Assembly (NCBI GenBank): GCA_963995525.1
Contig: OZ023208.1
Coordinates: forward strand, 22,460,120-22,524,119
Direction: 5' to 3'
DNA: 64,000 bases
Source of the DNA: Escarpia spicata
Taxonomy: Eukaryota; Annelida; Polychaeta; Sabellida; Siboglinidae
A program made the position numbers and the translations under genes. Shown here piece after piece: positions 33,001 through 47,582 of this stretch. Positions within the stretch are counted from its first letter, which is position 1; each line of letters opens with the position of its first letter. The notes under the pieces are model-generated. The model searched no databases, was not told the DNA's origin, and was given only the letters and a program-made list of their open reading frames with translations.

Positions 33001-33540
33001 GGTATAATATTAATATAGTCAGTGACACACTAAAATTACGATAACACACCCCATGACGCATACTACGTTTAGGTCACATCGCTCTGTGCCTCTGTTCCAT
33101 AACACCCCATGTCGGTGTTCCAAACAGATCGGTGTTTCCAATTAAACGTTCCCCGTTCCGTATTGAGAATGCTACACAAGTGCTGCACGTGGTTCACCGG
33201 TTTCGTGGACCTAGACAGTGTACACATCTATGACCTAGATTCAGGTGTATTCATAGACGCATTCAAAAGCTCGGCTGTTTCTGCAAATAACACCAGGAAA
33301 CATCACCGACCCGCATATGCATTGAAGGCATCACGAACGGTTGCCCCCGTAGAAATATTCTCGAAAATGTCTACTAACATCTACGGCACTTAGCTAAGTA
33401 TAGTCTTCATCAAGTTCATGATTGAGCATTCCTTAGGCTTAGCGTTAACCGTGATTTCGCGTGACGACGCCACTGCGATCGTCTGTGCATTACTGATTAT
33501 CATAAATTATTGATATCATGAGGATTCGGTGCCTCTTTCC
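29546..33540. other. Long stretch with no recognised gene
   Basis: No exon, RNA gene or complete transposon was recognised. Small items are a (GCGT)n run at 29991-30030, a 9-bp perfect hairpin at 32475-32499 and a G/T-rich patch with repeated TGGGGTTTTTGTGG-like words at 32530-32640. Much of this may be the first intron of ELOVL if its promoter is at about 33.7 kb. Confidence 0.4.
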
Positions 33541-33546
33541 ACTCAC

Positions 33547-33860
33547 CGAGTAATAGATGCGGGAAAAATACGTTCCCGGTCGACCGGCTGCACGATGAGA
33601 AGTCAGAGTGCCCTCCTGCGCTTCAGACGTAAGCCGCTGTAACGCTGCTGGGACGGCGTGACCTCGTCGGGTCACTGGCGGCGCTCGGGTATAAATTCGA
33701 CGCCCTCGCTGAGCGAACGAACGGCGTCCTTATCGCGGGGCATAGAGCGGCCCGACGGTGTGTCCGTTCGGTCCAGTCGCTGACACCTTTCGGCAAAGCG
33801 TGTGCGGTCGCTATGCGTTAAAAAGGCTGGTGCTATTTTCATTGGACGACGTCAGGTCGT
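33547..33860 (-). promoter_or_regulatory. CpG-rich candidate ELOVL promoter and 5' non-coding exon
   Basis: 33540-34060 is markedly rich in CG dinucleotides compared with its AT-rich surroundings. On the - strand a consensus donor, CTCG-GTGAGTGG, ends a GC-rich block at 33547. A CCAAT word lies about 300 bases upstream (near 33843). This would make a first non-coding exon for ELOVL about 4.4 kb before the start codon. No TATA box is seen on that strand; a TATAAA at about 33690 is on the + strand. Confidence 0.35.
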
Positions 33861-34737
33861 ACGATTTAAGTACATCTAGCCCGATCGAGGCGGAGTGTTG
33901 ATCTATTGGCACAGACGTCGGCTGAATACCTTCGCCTTCGACCGAGTCAGATCTACGCTATCGACGGCGCGTGGCGTAGGCACGTTGTCGTATCGATGTT
34001 GATGCGATGCTGCTCAGGACTCGACATCAGCCGCTGTGACACGTTATGTCCGATCGTCGAGTCGTCATCATAAATTAATTGGCTTTCTGGCGGACATGCT
34101 AATTTTGTCATTCTCTCGTTATAATGAACGGAGTATGTAATAATACTATGTATCATCATATATAATTATTTGTAGCATTTTGTACAGCTTCAGAATATGC
34201 TAGAGTTGGTGATGTTGGTGATGTAAGTTTGTTTTGCATGATTGTACACAATATTGAGAATGTCTGCAGACTGCAATTCATTGAATCTACCTATAAGCGA
34301 GCATGCGTACATATGTATGTGGGTAGGTTAACGTTTTCCTCTTAGACGGCTTGAACCTCGAGCGCCAAACTTTCAGGGATTAATCTACAGCCCCTCGAAT
34401 AGGACGTAAGAATTCAATTTTTTTTCAAAATACCCCATATATGTCAAAATTCTCTCACCTTTTATGGGGTAAATCAGTTGTTCGGAACGTAAAACGTAAT
34501 GGGCGCGTAATACGTAAAACGTAACTTAACTATCGCAGGAACCACGCGCGCGGCAGATACTTTGGGATCATGGACTCGGCAACATGAAGTAGACGCTGAC
34601 TCAATAATTAATGCTTAGTCCTTATGTCTTCATGCCAATAGTATAGCAATAAGAATATTATTTGACAATTCTACACTATCACGACTAGGGTCTATCGATG
34701 GACGTGAACTTTACATTCTATCAAAGGTTCACGCATA

Positions 34738-37670
34738 GATAAAGACAGCAGAAATAAATCGGCAAAGAACAGCCTGGAAAACTGTTCTGAATCAGGATAT
34801 AAATGCATTTGTTTAAATGCAAGGAGCATAGTAAACAAAAGAAGTGAACTAAACATTATGGTAGAAGATATTGACCCTCACATAATAGGTATAACCGAAT
34901 CGTGGGCCACCACTGATATATCAGATGCCGAATTGGGACTAACAGGATATGTAATGTTTAGGAAAGATAGAATAGGAAGAAAGGGAGGTGGAGTTATTTT
35001 ATATATTAAAGAATCTATCCAGGCTTATGAAATAAAATTAGAAAGAGAAGCAGATTGCGAAGAAGCTGTTTGGTGTAACATAGTTACAGGAAACTCAACG
35101 TTAACAGTTGGGTTAGTTTATCGAAGTCCAAACATAAGCATAGAAGAGAATGAAAAAATACAAAACGCTATAAGGGAAGTAAGCAAACGGAACTGTATTA
35201 TTATGGGGGACTTTAACCATGGGCATATACAATGGAAATCTCTACAGAGTATGGGGAGTGAGGACCACAAGTTTTTAGTTTTAGTACAAGATAGTTTCCT
35301 TTCTCAACATGTGCTAGAACCAACCAGGGGAGAGAATGTGTTAGACTTAGTTTTGTCCTCACAGAAAGAATTAGTTGACAATGTCAAGATATGTGAGAGT
35401 AGTGATCACAACCAGATACATTTTACCATCAAAGTAAAATCAGAAAGGAATAGTAAAAAGCAGTATAGGAGAAATTTCCACAAAGGAAGGTATAAGGACA
35501 TGAGGAAATATTTAGCAAAGATAGACTGGAATAACACACTGAAGAATAAGACAGCAACCGAATGCTGGAATATCTTAAATAGTGAAATTAAGTGCATAGT
35601 CGATAAATTTGTACCTTTCAAAAAACAAGGGAAACGGTCTAAAAAGAAACACTTATCGAAAGAAGCCATTAGAAAAATTAAGTATAAACAAATGATGTGG
35701 AAGTCATATAGATGTACTGGAAATGATGAAGACTACAACGTTTATAAAGAAGCACTTAATCAAGCTACAGCTGAAATTAGAAATTCAAAGAGAAGCTATG
35801 AAAAAAAATTAGCTAGTAATATAAAACATGACAGTAAGAGTTTTTATGCGTATATTCGAAGCAAACAGAAAGTTCAGAATAAGGTCGGTCCTCTAGAAGA
35901 TAGTGCTGGAAATACAATATCAGAGGGATTCTTAATGGCAGAAGACCTGAATGAGTATTTTAGTTCAGTGTTTACCAGGGAAGATATTAGTTCACTGCCA
36001 GTACCAGAGGCTAAGTTCAAGGGGGCAGATTCAGACTATTTAGGACAGTTAGTTGTAACCTCGGAAATGGTAGCTAAGAAAATAAGGGCTATGAAGGATA
36101 ATAAATCACCTGGAGTGGACGGGATTCCGCCCAAACTACTATTGGAAATTGTAGAACAAATTAGCGCACCGCTTGCAACAGTTTTCAATTTGTCATTAGA
36201 AGAGGGAGTGGTTCCTTTAGAATGGAAAGAGGCAAACATTATACCGTTATTTAAAAAAGGTTCGAGAAACAAGTCAGAGAACTATAGACCAGTGAGTTTA
36301 ACATCAGTGATTTGCAAATTATTAGAAAGACTAATTAAAGATCACATGGTGGATTTTCTTGTTAAACATAACTTGATAAACCCATCTCAACATGGGTTTT
36401 TTAAAAGCGAGGTCATGCTTAACAAATATGTTATGTTTTTTGGAAGACATCACTAGGTGGGTAGATGAGGGATCACCAGTAGATATCATCTATTTAGATT
36501 TTCAAAAAGCTTTCGACAAAGTACCACATCAAAGATTACTCCTTAAGCTAAAGGCCCATGGCATAGGAAATGGTATAATAAACTGGATAGAAAAATGGCT
36601 GAATGACAGAAGACAACGTGTAGTAGTTGATGGGGAGGCTTCAAACTGGAAATCGGTATTGAGTGGGGTACCACAGGGATCAGTACTAGGACCTATATTA
36701 TTCTTAATATATATCAACGATTTGGACGATGATATAACAAGCAAGGTGTTAAAATTTGCGGATGATACAAAAGTGTTTAGAAGGATTAAAAGTGATGGAG
36801 ACAGACAGCATTTACAAGATGATCTTGATAGGTTGATCAAATGGTCTGAAAAGTGGCAAATGCTGTTCAATTTTGGGAAATGTAAATGCCTCCACACAGG
36901 TCATGGGAATGAAGAGGTAAAATATAAAATGGGGGGTACTGTTCTAAGTACTACTGTAAAAGAAAAGGAATTAGGGTTAACCATTAGTGCTGATATGAAG
37001 GTTTCAGAGCAGTGCGGAATTGCAGCGTCAAAGGGAAATCAAATCCTTGGATTAATTAGGCGAAATATAGCGTATAAGAAAAAAGAATTAATAGTACCGC
37101 TGTACAAAACAATAGTGAGGCCTCATTTAGAATATTGTATACAAGCATGGAGGCCATATCGCAAGAAGGACATAGATATGCTAGAAAGAGTACAGAGGAG
37201 AGCGACTAAAATGATACCAAATCTGAGGGATCTTAGTTACGAAATACGCCTAAAAGAATGTGGTTTAACAACACTAGAGACCAGGAGATTGAGAGGAGAT
37301 CACATAGAAGTGTTTAAAATATTGAATGGTTATGAAAATATTGATAGAAACATTTTTTTCTCAGTTAAGAAAGATAGAAGGACCAGAGGACATGAAGCTA
37401 CATTAGTAAAGGAGCAGTGTAGATTAGATATAAGAAAGTTCTCATTCTCACAAAGGACTGTAAATGAATGGAACATATTATCTCCTGATTGTGTTGGTGC
37501 TAGTAGCGTGAATATGTTTAAAAATAAAATCAACACACACCTTAAAAAGGCGGGATACATGTAGATAAAAAGTATTGGACTCTCGATAAGCCAAAAGGCT
37601 TCCTTGTCCAACTGCCATCCAGAGTAATTTTCTGGATGGCAATCTTGTTAAATCTTGTTAAATCTTGTAA
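34738..37670 (+). mobile_element. Non-LTR retrotransposon copy B, same family as A
   Basis: This copy is 5'-truncated, beginning in what is the first 30 codons of copy A's ORF2, and complete at the 3' end with three ATCTTGTTAA-type words (37641-37669). It is nearly identical to copy C. Two defects are visible in ORF2: one extra T in a run of six T at 36397-36402, where C has five, and a 9-base loss at about 35398 just before the SDH motif. A and C keep the EPLGSSDH wording; B reads ESSDH. Confidence 0.92.
34739..37564 (+). pseudogene. LINE ORF2 (copy B), one frameshift
   Basis: The frame encodes endonuclease and reverse transcriptase. The first frame runs from before the Met at 34858 to 36456; the second runs 36392-37564 (stop TAG). 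They overlap at the T-run frameshift, which falls between the RT fingers (HGF) and the palm (FQKAFDKVPHQ, GVPQGSVLGPILF, FADD). The rest is intact, so the copy is recent but cannot make a full protein. Confidence 0.9.
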
Positions 37671-39440
37671 CGTCCCGAAGCAGACCACAGCCAGAGCGTA
37701 GGGTCCTGCGTGGTGAATGACGATGTAACAGTGACGCGAGATACACTGGCATGCCTGCATACAGTGCCGTGTGTACAACCACGAGTAACTTGTACTCGAT
37801 GCGCTTTCTCACTGGGAGCCAGTGTAGCTGTTGTAGGACCGCAGTGATAGATCGCAGGTCATCTTGTCGAAGTTGCATCACAACACGAGCGGCTGACCGT
37901 TGGACTCTCTCTAGGCGGTGCAGCAGACGGTCAGGTATACCAAACAGCATCGCATTTCCATAATTATTTCTGGATGTCACAAGTGCATGGACAAGACATT
38001 TGTAGACACTGGTCGTCATTGCCTCTCGTACACGAGCAATTCTCAAGAGATGGTAGTAAGCACTTCGACATGCATTTGCCACCTGCGTCGCCATCGATAA
38101 ATCAGCATCGACTGCCACACCAAGGTCACGAACAATGGTCGATGTCACTACATATTGTCCGCATATGTCGACATGATCAATGAGTATTGGTCTGCGCAAG
38201 CTCGATGAACGTATGACAATTGGTTCCGTTTTGCTTTCGTTGAGAACCAGTCCGTTGTCATAGAGCCACGTTTTAACTTCACTGATGCAAGCCTCCATTT
38301 TGATGAGAGCATTTGAATGTTCAAACGGTGGAAAATCGACGTATAGCTGCGTATCATCGGCGTACAGATGGTGTTGTACGTCGTATCGGTTGAGTAAATT
38401 CGTTAGAGGCGCAATGCAATTCCCGACACACACGGCAGAGGTACGACAATGTAGGTATGACGCCAACCACGCATGCGCTTCGCCGTATATGCCATAGCCA
38501 TACAGTCTTCATAGTAAGATATCGTGATTTATTATGTCGAAGGCTGCTGTTAAAATGAGAAGCAGACGAAGTACTCCACGATGAGCATCAATCGCTTGCG
38601 CCACATCACTGTGAATGCGTAAGAGTGCTGTCTCCGCACTGTGGCGTGGTCGGTAGGCACTCTGGTAGACGCCCAGTATGCCATTCTTGTCCAGCTCGAC
38701 CAAGTAGTGTGTTTGCGATCTGGTAGACACGTCGGATGTTGCTACCGGCGCTTGTCATCTCACTTCGGTAGTAATGCGATCGTGCAGTCATAAGTGATTT
38801 TCGGAACGCGTTGCGCAAACCGGTGTATATTTGACGATGTACAGTCAGTCCAGTTTGTCGCCAGTTACGCTCACTCAGCACGACGTAATGCCCGCTTCTC
38901 GTCAGTTAGCTCGCTTGTATGCCACAGTGTCTTAGGCCTAGCCGTGATAATCCGCGAGATTACTGGGGCATGAGCGTTAACGGTGCTATGTATGCATCCA
39001 TCGTATCGAGTGAGGATAACTTCAGGATTTTGTTCAGGAACGTTAAGATGAGATGCCGCGAGATCTGCGGTAAAACGGCTGCCGTCAATGACTGAGTACT
39101 TGTGGTATTGGACGCGTCGCGTCATGCGCTCTGGTTTGGGTTGGCGTAATCCGCATTCAATCACACGGTGATCGGTGAGAAGAGTTTTCGGCTCAACTGC
39201 TGTGGCTATGACGTGAGATGTTCCCGACGTGATAACCAGGTCCAGGATGTTGCCGCGCTCATGTGTTGCGCTTTGCACATGTTGTACAAAGCCATGAATC
39301 TCCAGCAAATCAGCCAAGTTCGCTGCTTCGGCGCATGTGGAATCACCATATCGTGTGTTGAAATCACCACACACGACAGTCTCGGTAGGGTGGGCCGCGG
39401 CGATGCGTAAAAACCTTCTCAACGTCAAGGAAGGAGCGGA
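37671..39440 (-). mobile_element. Degenerate, internally deleted LINE D between copies B and C
   Basis: Endonuclease frame at 39440-38871: VVCGDFNTRYGDS, NILDLVITSG and LLTDHRVIECGL. A linker (GLRNAFRKSLMTARSHYY) lies near 38800. An RT piece at 38710-38510 reads QSAYRPRHSAETALLRIHSD and TAAFDIINHDILL. The RT C-terminal half at 38466-37672 reads HHLYADDTQLYV, LVLNESKTE and VQRSAARVV...LPVRKRIEYKLL. RT blocks between these pieces are missing and frames shift, so it is dead. Its C-terminus is cut where the 3' end of copy B joins. It belongs to a CR1/L2-type family different from A-C. Confidence 0.85.
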
Positions 39441-39454
39441 AGTTGGACGTTGGC

Positions 39455-39570
39455 GGTATATGTATGCATGTATGTATGTATGTATGTATGTATGTATGTA
39501 TGTATATATATATACATACATATATATGTGTATATATATGTGTATATGTGTGTGTATGTGTATATGTATA
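39455..39570. repeat. (TATG)n / (TA)n microsatellite at the 3' end of LINE C
   Basis: TATG repeats are followed by TATATA and TGTATA runs, lying directly between LINE D and the 3' end of LINE C. Confidence 0.9.
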
Positions 39571-42844
<3,274 letters not shown>

Positions 42845-43240
42845 CTAAAATACTTACTTACTTATTTACTTATCCTCTTCGTGCCGAGTGGCACAAGATC
42901 TCGCCAGACCCCTCTGTATTTGGCTTTCCTTGCTGCTGGGCCCCAAGTCAGCCCGGTAGTCTTCATTTCTTCTTCAATGGTTCGGCGCCAAGTTGTTTTC
43001 GGTCTGCCTCTTTTTCTATTTTCTTCTGGCGTGCAGGTCAGTGCCGTTTTCACTGGCACGTCGCTGCTTATCCTGTAGACATGACCAAGCCACGTCCATC
43101 TCCTCTTTTTTAGGGTGAGGCAGATATGTTGTTGATTTGTTGCTTGGTGGAATAGTCTATCGGGTTGGAGATAGTCTCGGGCCAGTATGCTTTCATTATC
43201 TTCCTTAGGCAGATATTGTGGTAGCTGGAGAGTCTGTTGT
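42845..43240 (-). mobile_element. LINE C-terminal fragment
   Basis: The frame at 43059-42862 reads ENRKRGRPKTTWRRTIEEEM, then GLTWGPAARKA, then W-RDLVPL. This is the C-terminal tail found in many LINE ORF2 proteins. A TACTTACTTATTTACTTA end at 42850 looks like a 3' microsatellite tail on the - strand. Upstream RT is absent. Confidence 0.7.
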
Positions 43241-43548
43241 AAGAGGATGTGCGGGATATATTTTCATTTTTGTAGGAACGCCTATGGGATTGTTCTCGTT
43301 GTCACCCGATGACGGTGTGATACAAATGATGCTGGTCGAAGACACGTGCTGGAGGTGTCGTGGTTGTTGACGGGTGACATATGATAGGTCGTCTTGTAAT
43401 TTGTTCACAACGATCTGTCGCTCCGCCCCCTCTCCTTGACTCGAGTGAACCTGACCAAAGCGTCCGGCAATCTACAAGACACGGTCATACAATTGTCAGA
43501 ATCACTGTCACCCCCAGTCCCCCTAATGTCACCGTGACACAGTGTCAT

Positions 43549-43750
43549 TGTCTGTCTGTCTGCCTGCCTGACCGCCCGCCCGCCCGCCCGCCCGCCCGCC
43601 CGAATTGTAACCTGAACGGGGGCACATTTCCAACGGTCTAGGGACACACGGTCACGTGGGGCCCATTAAAAAGGTATACGGGCAGGCAAAATGTCCATGT
43701 CTAGGGGGATATGTGCCCCAACCCCCTCCCCGGATCCGCCTATGATTAAT
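43549..43750. repeat. (GCCC)n run and adjoining dispersed repeat
   Basis: TCTGTCTGCC steps lead into seven CCCG units at 43573-43602. They are followed by CTGAACGGGGGCACATTTCC and CCCCGGATCCGCCTATGATT, words also seen in the repeats near 16.8 kb and 45.04 kb. Confidence 0.7.
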
Positions 43751-44734
43751 ACGGGTATCACCCACTTTCGCTGGTCGGCAATGTTTACTCTTCAAAATAA
43801 TATTATTGTGTCCCTTGCGTCGAAAACATTGTTAAATTATTCAGTCACAAAACATGTTCTTTGTGGTTTTTTTGGATTGGCCCTTCAGGTTATTATTGGG
43901 CTTTTATATGTTTATAATAAAATAAGTATCACAAGCTGTTTCACAGTCTGAATCTAACTCGGTCAGTTTTTGCCTGTCTGAGGCTAAGGCTAAGTGGATT
44001 TTAATATATATTTAAATAGTGATCCCCCTAAAAGGGCTGTGAATCTCGAGTTGGCCCCGGTTCGACGTTTTCTAATTAAATAAACTAGCATTATAATTAA
44101 AATTGGGCTCTGCTACTTGTAATTTAGTTTTTGACTTAATTACGCCTTAGCATTTACTCTGGGCATTCCTTACTATGTATTGCATATGTTATTAATATCT
44201 TATATCTTCATTATTATACGTTGAGTAACGTATGATTCCCTAATTTCATAATGTTTATTAGTTTTAGTAATATAATATTTATCGCCCAAAGCCATTTGAA
44301 CCATTGATTTCATATCAAAGCCACCCTTCTTTATTTCAAATTAAAGAAACCTACTTTTTTTAAATGTGAATAATATGAAAGTTATTCCTGTCTAAAAGTT
44401 GTAAGTTGAAGGTAACGGAATTTCGTCACCAAATTCCCTCGTAGGATTTTCATGGGAATTGTTCCCCCACACCTCTCCTTAGCCAGTATGTTATAAATAA
44501 GAACAGAGTTCCATTTGTTCAGTCACTTTACTAAAGAGAAAGCGTGAAATGACAATAACTAAACAAGTATTGAACAGGTTGAAATGCGAGTGTGTAATGG
44601 TTCCGTTTCTAGTAGCGCATGCGCACTGGTATAAGGGACCGGTTATTATGCGGGAGCAAGGGACCGGTTATAATGTTCTCTATGTTACGCCTGCAGTTCC
44701 AACACGAAATCAAGGAGTTATCTTTGATGACTAG
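43751..44734. other. Intergenic, nothing recognised
   Basis: AT-rich unique-looking DNA. A 24-base word group GGGACCGGTTATWATG repeats twice at 44634-44675. No coding exon was seen. Confidence 0.35.
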
Positions 44735-45080
44735 TCATCCAGATCCAGAACGGATCCAGAGAGGGTAATCCGGGAGGGGTGCAAAAACTTCCACTGGCGG
44801 CCGAACCAAATTCATATCATTATTGGGTGGTCTGAGCCGAAGCTTCAGCACGATGGGGTGGTAGGTGGGTGCTTCTGAACATTTTTCGTCGCCTCGCCAC
44901 GGTAAATTTTAGCTCTTCAGCTTCTCCGCTGTCTCTTGGCTCCACTGATAACATCGGAAGACAAGGAGGGGGAGAATGCTGTTGAAATTTTTTCGCCGCC
45001 GCGCCACCGTTAACTTCAGCTTCTTCTAACCTAAACGGGGGCACATTCCCAAGGTCTACGGGGGCGCTAAAATGGGCTGA
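44735..45080. repeat. Dispersed repeat related to 16466-16850
   Basis: It starts with TCCAGAACGGATCCAGAGAGG and contains AACTTCCACTGGC, TCTGAGCCGAAGCTTCAGCA, GATAACATCGGAAGA and CTAAACGGGGGCACATTCCC. Inside it a 100-bp segment is itself duplicated: TTTTCGTCGCCTCGCCACGG at 44883 and TTTTCGCCGCCGCGCCACCG at 44988. No coding capacity is seen. Confidence 0.55.
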
Positions 45081-45547
45081 TAACAGTTCTTCTGCTATGC
45101 CTTTGACATTTTCACTTTACCCCTTACCCTGGTAGTTGTTGATTGCCACGTTGCTTGTTTGGACGGAAAACGTATTCGGGGTAAAATTTTTGCCTCACGA
45201 CTAATACAACTTTTGGTTTGTTTTGTAGAGCAGAAAGCTGTGGTTTCGGACGCTTAACAGAGATAACTCGTGTTTTTTTATTTTCGCGCTCTTGTTGAAT
45301 GGAATGTACTGTTCGATTTTTAACGGATACCACTAAATGGCGAGAAAATGGTAACATTTATGTCAGCTATCTATCGCATGAATTGGACGTCCAACGAATA
45401 CATATACATATATACACATGTACCTACGTACGTACTTTCACACATACATATATACATACGTATATATATATAAATATGTGTGTGTGTGTGTATAATAAGT
45501 ATATTTGCGTTTTAAACTACGGAGGTATGTATAGGATTCGCATATGC

Positions 45548-46200
45548 CATTTCAACGATCTGCCCCGTCAGTCCTCGTCATTCGACGCGGCTGATGGCAC
45601 GCAGCATCTCGACATCCCCAAAAATTGTGAAGCTGTAAACCAACGTACTCTAACCAAGACGCCGTTTAGCACAGTCGGTAATGTCACCCTTGATCGCCCG
45701 CAAAAGCCGCCCCTATCTGGGCTGAAGTACTTATCAACGGTAAGTTGAACAGAGATGATCGGTGGTAGACGTAACACGTGACCGAAGAGTCGCCACCGGA
45801 CTTTCCTAACGAACCGACTGATCGACTCGCACTGACATCGACGATACAAGGTTTCTTGTGTAATCTTCTGCGGGTAGTGAACGCCAACGGTGTGATGCAA
45901 GTGGCGGCGATGGTATGAATTCAGCCTGTTCAACTCCGTCTGAGTCAGCCCGTGTTGTACGTCAGCACAGGCACAGCGAATGATGCATAGAGGCGGAGTC
46001 GTAATGCTAAACTAATCTCATTCCGCCTGAACCAGCCTGTCCACAGCTTACAAAATGCTACATTTGCGAGCTGTTTACGGCATGCAGCTTCCTCTGCGTA
46101 TCCTAGTAGAGAACATACTTTCTTCGTCATCCGCCATTCTTCGGATATTAGGTCTGTTTGTCTCCAGATAGATGTTCTTTCCGTTTTTTTATTCATTGAT
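45548..46200 (-). mobile_element. LINE H, C-terminal ORF2 fragment
   Basis: Frames at 46196-45945 and 45933-45568 read KLWTGWFRRNEISLALRLRL, YASFAVPVLTYN and then NRLNSYHRRHLHHTVGV with RWRLFGHVLRLP. This is the post-RT region typical of several LINE clades (coloured by the GHVLR motif). One frame change separates them. The RT core is absent. An AT/GT microsatellite (45420-45495) lies just outside. Confidence 0.65.
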
Positions 46201-46246
46201 GGTTAAAAAAACACTCTGTTAGGCTGCGTGGGGCAGTTGCTTCAAT

Positions 46247-47582
46247 TTAATAATAATAATAATAAGATAACTTCTATTGCGCCTAAATCCTTGTAAACCA
46301 AGCTCAGAGGCGCATCAAGACAAAAGGATTGGTCAATCTCAAAATCCATAAGCAGTATTTCAGTTGTCAACATATGGGTCAAGGCGCTAGGAAGCTATGG
46401 TGGATAAGCAAGGTTGTAAAGATAAGTTTTTAAATGACGACGGAATTGTGTAATATTTTAAACTGATCTAACACTAAGAGGGAGCATATTCCAAAGAGTT
46501 GGTGCAGCAACAGAAAAAGCCCTAGTTCCAATGTTAGTGTTGACTCTAGGAACAAAAAGGTTTTCTTACAGGATTAAACAATGAATGCAAATAAAATGGT
46601 TGCTTACTGGACAGTGTCTAGTATGTAATTGTAGAGATCTTAAATAGTATACGATATCGTACAGGAAGCCAATACAGACTTCAAAAGTGGTACATAGCGA
46701 GAAAAACGACATCTTGTAACTACTCTTGCTAGACATTTTTGGACACGCTGAAGTTTGGTGATATCCGTGATAGCGATATTGTAAGGGAGGGAATTGCAAT
46801 AGTCAAGTCTGCTGTTAACAAGCGCTGTTGCAATAGTCTTAGCAACAGAGAATGACACATACCGGCGAATACGGCGAAGATCACGAATATTATAAAAACA
46901 GCAGCGACATGTTTGAGATATGTGTTGTCGGAAATTGAAGTTGCTATCAAAGATCACTCCTAGATTCCGCACCGAGGTTGCTGGCGTGATATGCCGATTC
47001 AAAATACGCGTAGGGAAAAAACCATCCAGTTTACAACGCTGCATTGGAGTACCAATAATGATCAATTCAGTTTTATTTGCATTTAATTTCAACTTGCTGT
47101 CAGTCATCCAGTGGAAGATATTTTGAAGGCAATCACTCAGTTGATTAAGGGAGCGATTTGTATCCGGGGTAGCTAATGAAATGTAGGTCTGAGTATCATC
47201 AACATAAAGATGATGTTCCAAGTTATGTCTTTGTATAGCAGAGCTTAGTGGCGTGGTGTAAAGAGTAAAAAGCAAAGGCCCAAAAAGAGAACCATGGGGA
47301 ACACCAAATAAAGCCGGCAGTGCAGCTGAAAAGCAGTTCCCAATCTTTATAGTTTGGTATATATCAGTTAGATGTGAAGAAAACCAGCTTAGAGTTGTGC
47401 CAGACACGCCGTACCACTGTAATAAGCGTTCAATGAGAATGTTGTGATCAATCGTGTCAAAAGCGGCAGAGAGATCTAGTAAGGTAAGTGCAGTCACTTT
47501 ACCGTTATTAATGTTCAAGTTAATGTCATTACGAACCTTTAAGAGGGCAGTCTCTGTTGAATGAAACTGTCTATATGCCGAT
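46247..47582 (-). mobile_element. LINE E: 3' half of a CR1/L2-type element
   Basis: The open frame runs from 47582 (QSAYRQFHSTETALLKVRND) to about 46700, then shifts. RT palm motifs are LLDLSAAFDTIDHNILI, GVPHGSLFGPLLF and HHLYVDDTQTY (YVDD rather than YADD), followed by LNANKTELIIIG and LVNSRLDYCNSLPY. The PLLKS...WLPVRYRI region is frame-shifted near 46690. The 3' UTR ends GAAGTTATCTTATTATTATT at 46247. It stops on the right exactly where LINE F's 3' end starts, which suggests F inserted into it. Confidence 0.88.

Noticed and set aside
31144..34159. Several 60-95-residue frames between ELOVL and LINE B
   Set aside because: No conserved motifs, no convincing splice partners, and they are about the size expected by chance.
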